Assembly: GCF_030272615.1 (NCBI RefSeq)
Contig: NC_081411.1
Coordinates: forward strand, 39,421,140 to 39,485,139
DNA: 64,000 nt
Direction of reading: 5' to 3'
DNA from: Cryptomeria japonica
Lineage: Eukaryota; Streptophyta; Pinopsida; Cupressales; Cupressaceae
Positions 11,854-22,505 of this stretch are shown piece by piece. Position 1 is the stretch's first letter; every line of letters begins with the position of its first letter. The translations under genes and the position numbers were made by a program. Below the pieces are notes generated by a model. It was given only the letters and a program-made list of their open reading frames with translations. It did not search any database and had not been told where the DNA came from.

Positions 11854-12643
11854 TGTTAGGGGTCCCACAGATACTGAGAGGGGGGGGGGGTGAATCAGTA
11901 TCTGACTGGTAATTAGAATTTCTTAACCTAAAACATGCAGAACATAATATAGCAGTGTACCGGTATGCAAGAAATAATGCAATAAACAAAATCAAGTACA
12001 TCCACATGAAAAGTATACCATAACACAAGATTTTAACGAGGAAACCTGGTGTGGGAAAAACCTCAGTGGGATTTGTGACCCACAATATTCACTCACTGGC
12101 CAATAAGAGAATATTACTTACAATAGGGGCCTGCACATGCAAGAAGGCCAACTGCCTAAAGCTCACTGCTCAATGGGAAGTCTCACTGACTTACAATAAG
12201 GATTATACAAATCCAATATCTTGTACTACTTTACAATAGCATCTTTAATGCCAGATTCAATACCGGTTCCTGCTCTATTCTTTACATATACCCCTTGACC
12301 TATATTTCGCACATTAGGTTTGCCTAATATTTTCCTTAATGCTTCTACATCACATCACCTAAATGTCTACAATGATCTCTTTTATATATAAGAGTCATTT
12401 TACAATTTGCCAGGTCGGCTTACAATAATAAACAAAATATTATATAACAAAATCCTATCGGCCTCTGTGTCGGTATACTTCCTTTCTTCTGTGCCGGTGT
12501 CGGTGTCCTGAGTGCTAGTGTGGAGTGTGATCTGCTGATGCCTGTATAATGCCTTTGCCGATGCCATAGGATTGCAAGGTTGCCATCAATGACAAAACCT
12601 TCAATCACATACAATGTCTCATTGGAGTGTGCATATGCCAACA
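11854..12643 (-). repeat. E2 3' LTR
   Basis: 790 bp, + strand TGTTAGGGGTCCCACAGATA to GTGTGCATATGCCAACA, pairing with 17653-18447. It contains an 11-G run at 11880-11890. Confidence 0.93.
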
Positions 12644-12661
12644 ATCTCCCCCTTTGGCATT
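12644..12661 (-). promoter_or_regulatory. E2 polypurine tract
   Basis: The minus strand reads ATGCCAAAGGGGGAGAT directly before the 3' LTR. This is the expected plus-strand primer. A second copy-like tract (CCAAAGGGGGAG) lies near 12787-12800. Confidence 0.85.
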
Positions 12662-12966
12662 GATGGCAACACTCATGAGAAATTTCAAAAAGTATCCAAA
12701 AAAAAAGTAGTCAAAAAATGTTACCAAAAATGTGTGTGCTCCCCTTGAGCATATGATTCCTGTGATTTGAATTTTCTCATCCCACTACTCCCCCTTTGGC
12801 ATCAATGACAAAGGTTGTCAAGATGTCAGTAGAGTTTGTGGTTTCAACCTTGTAGTTGGGTAGTTATAATTTGAAAAAGGTCTCCCAAAATCAAGTTTAT
12901 ACTATCCATAAACTTTTTGCTATCCTTTATTGTTGTCTTTGTTCTCTTCACTGTACCGGTGAGATG
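12662..12966 (-). other. E2 3' untranslated spacer
   Basis: About 300 bp between the ORF2 end and the polypurine tract. It holds a second CCAAAGGGGGAG-like tract near 12787-12800 and no coding signal. Confidence 0.6.
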
Positions 12967-15900
12967 CTACAAATGCTCTGTCGGTGTTTTGCTTCCCTGT
13001 ATTAATGCCTCAGAAATTTCCTTCCGCAAAGATGCTAGATGGTCCAATCTTGGACTTAGTTTAGATCTCAAATGTTTTGCCTTACTTATTATTCTTTCTT
13101 TCTCTCTTTCCAATTTGAGTAGTTCTTCCTCAAAATTTGTTATCTTCTCTTCAAAAACTGATAGTGTATCAGGTGAGTTGACAAAGTTATCTGCAAGTTT
13201 ATTGATCTCATCTTGTACCTTGCTCATTTTCTTGTCTATATCTATAGTCAAAAAGTTTGTTTTACAGGTATCTTTATACAGATTTTTGTATTCTTTCAAC
13301 AAATTACATAGTTCCAGTAGAAGTGTGTCAAAATCTCTATTACACTTCTTTATTTCCTCATCAAAGAATTTCTGTTTTTCAATTTCTACCTTATCCTTCA
13401 CTGAATCTTCCTTTATTTTCTTAATGTTTTCTGAAATATATTTACACAATGTATCCAATTGTCCTAAAGAATCTTTGTTGTCTATATTACAATTGGGAGC
13501 AATTACCTTCAAAATTGGTATGGAATCATCAATTGCTTTGTAAGCTTGTGAGCTGTAGTCGGTTATTTTCTTGATAGAATCTAATAACACCTTAGTCAAA
13601 TTTGTTGATTTATATCCTGATGATGATCCAACAATCTGAGTACCGGTGGAAGTAACCAAGCTTGTACTGACCTCTGGTAGGTCTGTTTGTGTCTGCATTT
13701 CTTTAAGCACTGGTTTTCCTACTTCACTAGTTGCCGGTGGCACTGTTTCCTTATGTACCTGTTTTGATTGTTGTTGTTCCGGAGCCTTTAGCTCTGTTTG
13801 TTTCTCAGTATGTTGCATTGCCTCAATTTGTGTCTCAGTCTCTACCTTTTGCTCTTTATTTTCTACCGGTTTATCTGTTTCCCCTTCTACTAGAGGCTCA
13901 CTAGCCATATCTGACTTATTAGTTGTATCTTTGTCTACTATTATGTTGATCTTCTGAGTATCAACATTCACAATATATAGGACTTCAGGATTAGGATTAT
14001 TATCCTCTACATCCATACTCTCGGCTGTCGGTTGATCTTCAGTAGTTGTTGATTTTACTGGTGGAGTATTTAAAGAAGGTGGGGGTAAGTTGTCTCTAAC
14101 CTTGATACTTGGTGGTCCACCAACTTTACCTTTCCCCTTGTCTCTATCTTTCTGATATACTTTTATAGGTTTTGGGTTCCTGTACTCTTCTTGTTTTTCT
14201 TTCTCAACAAGGAATATATCCCATCCATCTTCTGTTTCCTTTGTTACTTCATTAACTCTTCTTGCCATTAGTGAAACATGCTAGTGTGCAGTAGAGAATA
14301 CTGACCGGTTGGCCTTTGCAATCAAATCATCAATTTCTTGTGGAGAGTTTACCGGATATACAACAAGTAACTTTTCAGTTTTTATTTTCTTATCTAATTC
14401 TATCACTGCCTGTCTTCTTGCTTCTAGTCTTTTGAATAATTCATTAGGAATTTCATTGACTACTTCCATCAAAAATCTCTTGTACATATCCATGTGCAAT
14501 ATAACACTATTTTCAACTTGTTCTTTCTCATCAGCTGTTAGAGTGTCATATATTTTCTCTATGTTCTTCAATTTACCTTCCTCTGTGATTTCATTCAGTA
14601 GTATATCAAGAGGAGCCAAGTCTTTGTTTGTCCTTTTCTTCTTTTTGGGTGTCAGTTTCTTCTTTGGTGTGGCCTTTCTAACCGGAGATCTCACTGCTTG
14701 TTGCTTTTGCCTTGTCCTCCTAGGTGAAGGTGTGCTTGCCGGTGAGGGGTCTCTTTTCCTTACAACTCTTTTGAAAGTTGTAGGCATGTTACTTCCTGAA
14801 GAAGTACCTACCGGTGATAGGTGAGTTTCAGGCTGTGGAACTGCTAACTCATCCTCTGTTATGCTGTTTTTCTTCAATACATCTTCCTTAATGGCTTTTT
14901 CTTGTCTGGACCCTTTCCTTACAACTGCCTCAACCTTTTTCACCCTTTTCTTTGATTGAATTTGGCTTTCTATGGTTTTAGCACTACCAATTACTTCTTC
15001 TTTTGGTTCTTTAGGGGCTTCCAGAAGTGTTTTGGCATATGTTTCAACTATGTGATCATCTATTTCATAGCCCATCTTGGTTACCCAATCTATCCTTAGG
15101 ATGACCGCTTCCATCCATATTTCATCTTTCTTGATGACAAAGCATATATCATCTTTGTATTTGTCTACAATCTTCTGTGATAACCTTACTCTTTTCTTCA
15201 TTTTGGCTTTTAATGCTTGGAAAAAGTCATTAATATTGTTTTCCTTGTTCTCACCCATGTTATTGAATAGTTCAGTCAATTGTTTGCCTACCGGTATGTC
15301 ATATCCAAGTTCTTTGTAACCTATGTTGGGAACCTATTTTGTTATGTGTAGCATTAGGCATACTAACAAATTTCCAAATCTGAAAGTTCCTTTCTTGTCC
15401 TTCTTGATCTTTCCAAGGTTGTCAATTAATTCATCCTTTAACCATTCACATATGTCAATTTTTGCATTATCTGTGACCATGTCATAAGCACTCTTAATGC
15501 ATAAGCTTGAAACTGAATTGAGTCTATTAGCATTAGTAGCTTTATACCCTAATATCATACTGATGAATCTCACATTGATATCTTTTACATCATTAACCCT
15601 TAGAGAACTCTTGTCAAATGTTGCACCAGTTAGGTTTATAACTAGGTCATTGGAAACCTTCTTGGTTTTATCTGGTCTTTTACCGGTGGTCGGTAATCCT
15701 GTGAGAGCTTTCACAGCTTCCTTGGTGATCTTGTGGATTGCATCTAACCAGAAAAATTCTCCATGTACCCTGCTTAAAACTATCCTAATCATATCCTTTG
15801 GAAATTTAGGAATGCTAAGGATCTCTGTAAATCCTAGGGTCTCAATGATCTTGTGTTCATCCTTTATATTGCCGGTATTATCACATATCACGGTTTTATA

Positions 15901-16122
15901 CATGGTTTTAATTTCCTCATCTCCTAACTCTTCGATGTTGCAGTGGATGTACATTCTGGGGTCTTCAGCATAAACAACTCCCTTAGGAATTTGAGAAAAA
16001 GCACCTAAGGTATCATACTTCTTTGCTATCTTGGGAACTAACTGAAATACGGGCCTAGGTCTTTTTATTACTTCAACAATAGTAAGGATTGCTATGTATT
16101 CAATTGCAGAGGTGGATGCCAT
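12967..16122 (-). CDS. E2 ORF2: about 1,050-codon protein of unknown family, two in-frame TAG codons
   Basis: A single frame starts at ATG 16122-16120 and stops at 12967. It is interrupted only by TAG at 15334-15336 and TAG at 14281-14283, giving open segments of 262, 332 and 433 codons. The first segment has an EFFWLD...KITKEAVKALTGLP block reminiscent of plant transposon-associated mobile domains. The second has basic runs (KKKLTPKKKKR) likely to bind nucleic acid or act as a nuclear signal. The third is acidic and Gln/Glu-rich, then a long coiled coil. E1 has a diverged homologue in the same order, so the protein has been conserved within the family. No RT, RNase H, integrase or DSG protease motif is seen. 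Function unknown. The TAGs may be decay or read-through. Confidence 0.7.
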
Positions 16123-16423
16123 GATTAAATACCTTTTACTACCTTAGATGGATGATTGCTTGGAGTGTGCTTGCTTCTTGCTCGAAATGCCTTAGCTCAG
16201 AGTCTTCGTGCTCTTAGAAAATTTGAAGTCTCGGTGAAATGAAATGGAGCCAAAACCTTAATTTTATAGTGTCTTTTCGCCATCTACCACATTAATTGCA
16301 TGCTGGTTAAGTATTCACCTAACATTGTTTGCCGGTAATAGGTAATTTCCAACTTCTAATCTCTAACTGAGGGAATAATAGCACATGTGTCATTAGATTG
16401 CTAAACCCTCAAGGAAATTTTCT
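16123..16423 (-). other. E2 spacer between ORF1 and ORF2
   Basis: About 300 bp between the ORF1 stop (16424) and the ORF2 ATG (16122). It contains no open frame of note and may be a leader or internal promoter for ORF2; no direct evidence of either is visible. Confidence 0.5.
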
Positions 16424-17581
16424 TCAATTAGATGAAGAACTTCCTGCCAGTGGAGCACTGCTCTGCCCTTTTAGTGAAGCATCACTCTGTCCTGTCGGTG
16501 AAGCATTGGTTTGTTCTATCGGTGGAGGAGTATTCCCAATATTTAGATCAGCTTTCCAAATCCATTGGTTTGAGAATTCTTGCTTAACCTCTTCAAATTT
16601 TTCTTTACCTTTCAAGCTAGAACTTTTGTTGTCTACCGGTGTTCCTTTACTTCTACAGAATTTAGCAATATGCCCAATCCTGTTACATGCATAACAAGTT
16701 ACATTATTTTTCTGAATAGCTTTCCCATAACCTATGCCGGTTTGTGTTCTGCATTGATTAGATAAATGTCCAAATCTTCCACAAACATAACATCTCACAT
16801 TCATTCTATAGTTTTCAGAGTTGTGACCAACTTTGTTGCATTTAGAACATTGACTGGTAGGTGTGTTGATATTTTGATAATTTCTAGATCTACATTCATT
16901 TGCTCTATGACCATTCTTATTACAGTTAAAGTATTTTCCATTGAATTTGTAAGCATTAGGTTGTCTTATTGGTTTGCTGTGATCCTGAGTATTTGCAGTA
17001 TCGGAGCTTTCACCAACTTCAAAGCCAATTCCAGAAGTGTCACCTTTAGGTTTTTGATTCTTCAGCAAGGTGCCAAGTTCCTCTGAGCTTTTCTTGAATT
17101 TTTCTTTGTGTTGATTTGCAGTTTCCAGTTCTCTTTCCAAGATTTCTTTTTGTCTCATCAGTTCATTTGAGTCATTCTGAGTATGCATCAGATCTGTCTT
17201 GAACATGTCATTTTCATAGCTAAGTCTTGTGTTCTCATTTGCTACATCACTTAGTCTTCTGGTCAATTCTTCTTCATTCTTCTTCCTATCCTCAATTTCT
17301 TTGCAAAATCTCATAGTCATATCCCACATTTCATTTTTTGTTGTCATGATCTCTTGTTTCAATTTTCTTATCATATCATTGAGTGATTCTTTTTCATCAT
17401 TCTCATTTTGCATTTTTTCACAAAGTTCTCTTCTCTTATTTCTTGCAACAGTAAAATTTTCTTGAAGTGCCTGAATGATATCCCGAGATGCCCTTAAATC
17501 ATCTTCTAATCTGATATTTTTCAATTTTTTTGCATCATAGTCTGTAAGAGCTCCTTCAAGTTGCTTCATCAGATTTTCCAT
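16424..17581 (-). CDS. E2 ORF1: coiled-coil, zinc-knuckle Gag-like protein
   Basis: 385 residues from ATG 17581-17579; the frame is open up to 17638 but only with a non-ATG start. Residues about 1-180 are a charged heptad-type coiled coil. Residues about 215-320 hold four CCHC-type knuckles. The first, YFNCNKNGHRANEC, has Tyr where the first Cys should be. The second, CSKCNKVGHNSENY, has lost its last Cys. CYVCGRFGHLSNQC and CYACNRIGHIAKFC are complete. The C-terminal tail is Ser/Pro/Gln-rich. Knuckles of this kind bind RNA in retroelement Gag proteins, so a packaging role is likely. It starts about 60 bp after the primer-binding site. It lacks the usual Copia Gag (UBN2) domain. Confidence 0.8.
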   Translation of the reverse strand: MENLMKQLEGALTDYDAKKLKNIRLEDDLRASRDIIQALQENFTVARNKRRELCEKMQNENDEKESLNDMIRKLKQEIMTTKNEMWDMTMRFCKEIEDRKKNEEELTRRLSDVANENTRLSYENDMFKTDLMHTQNDSNELMRQKEILERELETANQHKEKFKKSSEELGTLLKNQKPKGDTSGIGFEVGESSDTANTQDHSKPIRQPNAYKFNGKYFNCNKNGHRANECRSRNYQNINTPTSQCSKCNKVGHNSENYRMNVRCYVCGRFGHLSNQCRTQTGIGYGKAIQKNNVTCYACNRIGHIAKFCRSKGTPVDNKSSSLKGKEKFEEVKQEFSNQWIWKADLNIGNTPPPIEQTNASPTGQSDASLKGQSSAPLAGSSSSN

Positions 17582-17638
17582 CTTTACCAGTGTCAAGATC
17601 TTCCTGAAGCTGTTAGGCTTCTGAAAATAGAGGACCAA

Positions 17639-17650
17639 GCTCTGATACCA
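17639..17650 (-). promoter_or_regulatory. E2 primer-binding site
   Basis: The minus strand reads TGGTATCAGAGC two bases after the 5' LTR end. It is complementary to the 3' end of initiator tRNA-Met, the usual primer of plant Copia-type elements. Confidence 0.93.
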
Positions 17651-17652
17651 AT

Positions 17653-18447
17653 TGTTAGGGGTCCCACAGATACTGAGAGGGGGGGGGGGGGGGGTGAATC
17701 AATATCTGACCAGTAATTAGAATTTCTTAACGTAAAACATGTAGAACATAATATAATAGTGTACCGGTATGCAAGAAATAATGCAATAAACAAAATCAAG
17801 TACATCCACATGAAAAGTATACCATAACACAAGATTTTAATGAGGAAACCCAGTGTGGGAAAAACCTTGGTGGGATTTGTGACCCACAATATTCACTCAC
17901 TGACCAATAAGAGAATATTACTTACAATAGCGGCCTGCACATGCAGGAAGGCCAACTGCCTAGAGCTCACTGCTCAATGGGAAGTCTCACTGACTTACAA
18001 TAAGGATTATACAAATCCAATATCTTGTACTGCTTTACAATGGCATCTTCAATGCCAGATTCAGTACCGGTTCCTGCTCTGTTCTTTACATATACCCCTT
18101 GACCTATATTTCGCACATTAGGTCTGCCTAATATTTTCCTTAATGCTTCTACATCACATCACCTAAATGTCTACAATGATCTCTTTTATATATAAGAGTC
18201 ATTTTACAATTTGCCAGGTCGGCTTAAAATAATAAACAAAATATTATATAACAAAATCCTGTCGGCCTCTATGCCAGTTTACTTCCTTTCTTCTGTGCCA
18301 GTGCCAGTGTCCTGAGTACTAGTGTGGAGTGTGATCTGCTGATGCCGGTATAATACCTTTGCCGATGCCATAGGATTGCAAGGTTGCCATCAATGACAAA
18401 ACCTTCAATCACATACAATGTCTCATTGGAGTGTGCATATGACAACA
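17653..18447 (-). repeat. E2 5' LTR
   Basis: 795 bp matching 11854-12643, with a longer G-run (16 G at 17679-17694) and TATATATAAGA-like promoter sequence on the + strand near 18187-18198. It ends ATATGACAACA followed by the TSD TCATA. Confidence 0.93.
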
Positions 18448-18853
18448 TCATACCACACACCAATAAGATCTTCTGTACTAGTCTTATATATCCGCAATCA
18501 TAAAATAATCATTTATCACGTCAGCCTAATGATGTAACGTGTAGTCATGAGTCGACTTGACTAGATCACCAAAAGTAAATGCAGATCACCAAAATGATAA
18601 TAAAATGATGTCTCTATGTTGGCCCAATCATTCCATGCATGATTCATAACACCACAATCACTAGAAAGATTTCAGACTAAAAATGCTCTACTCAACCTGA
18701 AATACTAGTTAACTGGCTACCGGTTGACATTTGCTTCCAGATATCAAGATCCATGATGACCAGATAGGAATTTCAAGAAGGGTTTCCATCAATGACAACA
18801 CTAAACCACTAATCAAGAATTGATATCTACCGGATGAGTGTCAATTTCCAACA
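18448..18853 (-). repeat. E1 3' LTR, second piece
   Basis: Continues the E1 LTR after the E2 insertion. It matches 33165-33550 through AAGATCTTCTGTAC, CTTATATATCC, GGCTACCGGTTGACAT and AGTGTCAATT, ending CCAACA at 18853. Confidence 0.9.
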
Positions 18854-18871
18854 ATCTCTCCCTTTGGCATT
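18854..18871 (-). promoter_or_regulatory. E1 polypurine tract
   Basis: The minus strand reads TGCCAAAGGGAGAGAT next to the 3' LTR. A further tract (CAAAGGGGGAGAG) lies at about 19019-19033. Confidence 0.75.
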
Positions 18872-19226
18872 GACGACAACGATCGTGAAAAATGACTAAG
18901 TGTTGAAAATCTATACACCAGATCAAAATTGCTAAGGCTCTGCCTTAGACAAAGAATTTTGTAACCTATAACATGCTTTGTACATTACACTTCTTCTACT
19001 ATACATTTTTCACATTTACTCTCCCCCTTTGATAACAATGGCAAAAATGGGGTGATGTCCAAAACTTAAATATAGAGATATCTACTAGAGACTTTACAAG
19101 TATTTGAATATATCAGCAAAAACAGTCATCAAAAATATTAAGTGAGTGTCTCACCCACTCTTCAAGTTATCCAAAACTATAATGAATGCACTGAAAACAT
19201 ATGCATGAGTCTCTACATCCTTTAGT
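18872..19226 (-). other. E1 3' untranslated spacer
   Basis: About 350 bp between the polypurine tract and the last ORF2 remnant. It contains only the extra purine tract at about 19019-19033; no coding signal. Confidence 0.5.
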
Positions 19227-20570
19227 TCAGATGGAACATGTAGCCTTCATACAATCAACCTTATTTCTTAACATGGTGTCCAGCTGGGGGGCAATCAAAT
19301 TCCGGAGTTCACCAATTATCATAAAATTTTTGTCCTTATTTGCATTAAGGCTTGAGATCTGATCATTAAGAGCCATTATTTTCCCTTCTACAATGCTAGT
19401 TAGGGATACATTAAGATCAAAATACTGTGAAATACCAACAAGTTTACCTTGGCAAACACTTATTTGCTTGTCTATATCTATTGTGGAATTTGGAAAAATG
19501 AGACAAGAATTATATATCTTACTGCCTTTAGCCAATGTATCTAAAATAGTCAGCACACCTTTATTCAATCTTACTCTATAATCTTCTATCATTTTCTGAA
19601 ATCTGTGCATTCTTACTTCCTTGAATTTATCCAATACTCACTTAGTAGTAGACTTCTACAAAGAATCAAAATTGGTATTTACATTGTTAATCAACTATGG
19701 TAATTTATCAAAGGGGATAGACATGGGATCTAGTTGCACACTCGGAACCATCTTCTACAACACATCAACAAACATCAAAATAATCTTTTTGTCTTTGGAC
19801 TCTGATATGATCAGATCCTGACTGGCCTGAGTTTGCACAACTACTGCAAGCATCAACTTTTAAGAAGGAAACATTTGTCCAAGATCTTGAGGACCATCAA
19901 GCCTGCTAGAGATCTGGGGTAGGATCATTATGACTGGAGGAGTGTCAATTTCTAGATTAATAACTCCCTTCCCTTTATCTTCCTTTGCATCTTGCACCTC
20001 TGACTTCTTAGACTCCGTCACCTCAACATCATTCCCTTTATCCTGTGCACTGATGTTGCCACTTGGTGTAGTATCATCCTTTTGAATCTCAAGAACTTCT
20101 CTAGCATTATCTACCACCAGAGGATTTGTACTTATCTTAGCATCAAGTGTTGCATTTCCTTGGTCTTCTGGATGCTCCTTGGTCAGAGTTTCATCCTTTA
20201 GATCACCAGAGAAACCTTCCTTTATTTCCAGTTTGGAAGTCTAAATTGCATCACTGTACAAGGAGTTGTTTTGCATGATTTTTCTCCAAATATCCTCAAT
20301 TTCCTTCCTCACCTCTTCAAACCTACCAATCATCAACCTGTTCACCATGTTTCTACTTCTGAATTCCTTCTTATTTTCATCCTCAATGAGTCGTTTGGCT
20401 TCATCTTGGGAGATACAAGTGCAAACATTAATCAATTCTCTTTCCTTCATTTCCTTATCTATTTTGCTAGTAGTCAATCTCCTCATATCAATAATTTTTT
20501 ATAGATATTTAGGGATGCTCCACTCCAGTTCAATCAAAGTTTTGCTAAAGTTATGCAAATAGAGAATAAC
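19227..20570 (-). pseudogene. E1 ORF2, C-terminal part (after the E3 insertion)
   Basis: Open pieces at 20241-20486, 19860-20117 and 19227-19634 match E2 ORF2 in order: the STSKIDKE-type helix region after the basic segment, the acidic middle, and the terminal coiled coil with a TIDIDKQ...QLDT pattern equal to TIDIDKK...RLDH in E2. Stops and frameshifts separate the pieces. The frame at the right edge (20540-20570) continues on the far side of E3 at 29250. Confidence 0.75.
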
Positions 20571-22066
20571 TGATAGTTCTGATACTTAGTATAAGTACAG
20601 ATCCAATAGCCAACAAGATGAGAGGGGGGGGGGGGTGAATCATACAAAATTAATCATCAATGAAAACATCAGATTCAACCTCAGTAACATATATCAATCA
20701 TAGAATAAAATTGTCAAACATGCAAACTCAAAAACATATGAACTATATAAACCTCATAACACCAGATTTAACGTGGAAACCCAAATAGGGAAAAACCACT
20801 GTGGGATTTCGGACCCACTAAGAAATATACTCTTCTAGAGTATGCTTGGTTAAAAGCCAATCCTATTAAAGATTACAAAACACATTGCTAGATGTGACCC
20901 AGTTAAGGGATTTCCCTCAGATCTGTTAGGATCTTCACTTTGTTAGAAGTGACCTTGTCAAAGGATTTCAAACACTCATTTAGAATGTCACCTTGTTAGA
21001 GGATTTACTTATAAGACTGTTAAGTCCACTCGGTTAAGAGATTTCTTGTTACTTTCACAAGCTAATAGTAATACAATCTATCTGCAACTTTACATCTAAA
21101 ATGCTAAAGCAGATTCTTATTTGTTCAATCACAATCTAGACATAGAACTAATCTTGTCTATCTGCTGGGCATCAATACTCTATTATTCCAATAGACCTTC
21201 AAGCTTCTATGCTCAGTGATCACTATGTAGCATCCCTGTGCATACACTTGCCCGCATACATTGTTTATCAATAGTTCCTTGTTTATAAACAATCTTCTAA
21301 CCGCTTAATCTCCTTGATCACATTTCCCATGATCAATCATAGCCATCAGATCTTTAATCTTGTCCAGGGTCATTGTATCTTACAATCTGAAAAATGTTTT
21401 ACCCTACCTTGGAACTTGCACAATCATCTTGGAACTTGTGTTAGGGTAATGTGGTTCAATATGAGCTATAGATCTTCTTGCCGACTTTCCATTGCCTTAG
21501 ATTTGTTAACAAACTTCTTCCACGGCTTGCCAATCATTGATCCACTCCAGCTCATTAGCTTCTTTCATTAAATATCAAATGTAAACATTTAATGCATTCT
21601 GTTATAGCTCGGTTACAACTTGGTGAATACTAAACTTTACTCGGTAGACATACTGTCTTCATTAACCATCTGCGATAACCTTAGGGTTTACCAAATAGGT
21701 TCCTTAGGGTTTACCGACTAGGTTCTTTGGCTGATATCATTGTGTAGTATTAACCTTGACATTTTACAATATATGTATGATGTTAAAAAAATCTAAAACA
21801 TCAAGATCTCATCATTGTCTGACTTGGTAGAGTTGCCCATTGAATAACTTATTCCCTTATTCATCATATTCTTTCCCGTGTCTTTACCGACTTCTTTATG
21901 ATCTTCATATCATGTTTCTTAAGATATGGCAACATCATACTGAATTAGAAAATCAATTTCTTGACATCAATGACAAAATAATAATATCAAGACAGTAAAA
22001 CATCTTTAATCAGTTATGTCCATAATCATCAACAACCTTCTCAATATCCTTGTTATATTGCTAACA
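20571..22066 (-). repeat. E3 3' LTR
   Basis: 1,496 bp, + strand TGATAGTTCTGATACTTAGT to GTTATATTGCTAACA, pairing with 27753-29249. It has a 12-G run at 20624-20635. Confidence 0.93.
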
Positions 22067-22260
22067 ATCTCCCCCTTTGGCATTGATGGAAAACCAATTG
22101 ATTTGATCATTAAGAATTCAAATTGCTGTGATTCTGAAATGCTAAAATGCTCTCCCCCATACATCAAACTTCTCTTCTGGTTTTCTCTCAATCTTCTCTG
22201 GTCTTCTCCTCCGTTAGTCTTCTCCCCCTTGGGTAGTCTTCTCCCCCTTTGACAACAATG
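22067..22260 (-). promoter_or_regulatory. E3 polypurine tract plus extra purine tracts
   Basis: The tract beside the LTR reads CCAAAGGGGGAGAT on the minus strand. Further G4-5AG tracts lie near 22149-22156, 22221-22230 and 22239-22251. The one next to the LTR is the likely primer; the role of the others is unknown. Confidence 0.7.
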
Positions 22261-22505
22261 CCAAAAAGAAAAGAACTTAAAACATAAGTTGGTTTTGTAA
22301 GAAGTTATTCCCTACTGTTGTGTATTAACTAAGTCTCGGTCAGAGCATTTGTTTACAATTCCTATCCCCTGTATCATTGTCTGTATTATCTCAATATTGT
22401 TCCAGTACACTTTCAGAAAAACATTCTTAAAGTGTATCACTCCAGCATCAGCTCCCTAAAAGATATTCAATAGATTCATCGAAGTGATGCTTTCATCGAA
22501 CTTGG
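22261..22505 (-). other. E3 spacer between purine tracts and pol stop
   Basis: About 245 bp with no coding signal seen. It lies between the pol stop codon at 22506 and the upstream purine tracts. Confidence 0.5.

Larger units (their letters stand above)
11854..18447 (-). mobile_element. E2: LTR retrotransposon with no pol, inserted in the E1 3' LTR
   Basis: Complete 6.6-kb element on the minus strand with LTRs 11854-12643 and 17653-18447, TG...CA ends and a perfect 5-bp TSD TCATA (11849-11853 and 18448-18452). Primer-binding site and polypurine tract are present. The interior has two long coding blocks (ORF1 16424-17581; ORF2 12967-16122) and no recognisable protease, integrase, RT or RNase H. 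By eye the two LTRs differ mainly by scattered transitions and G-run length, which suggests a fairly recent insertion, younger than E1. Confidence 0.92.

Noticed and set aside
12917-13543. 208-codon frame on the + strand
   Set aside because: Shadow of E2 ORF2 on the opposite strand; no motif, and composition mirrors the charged coiled coil.
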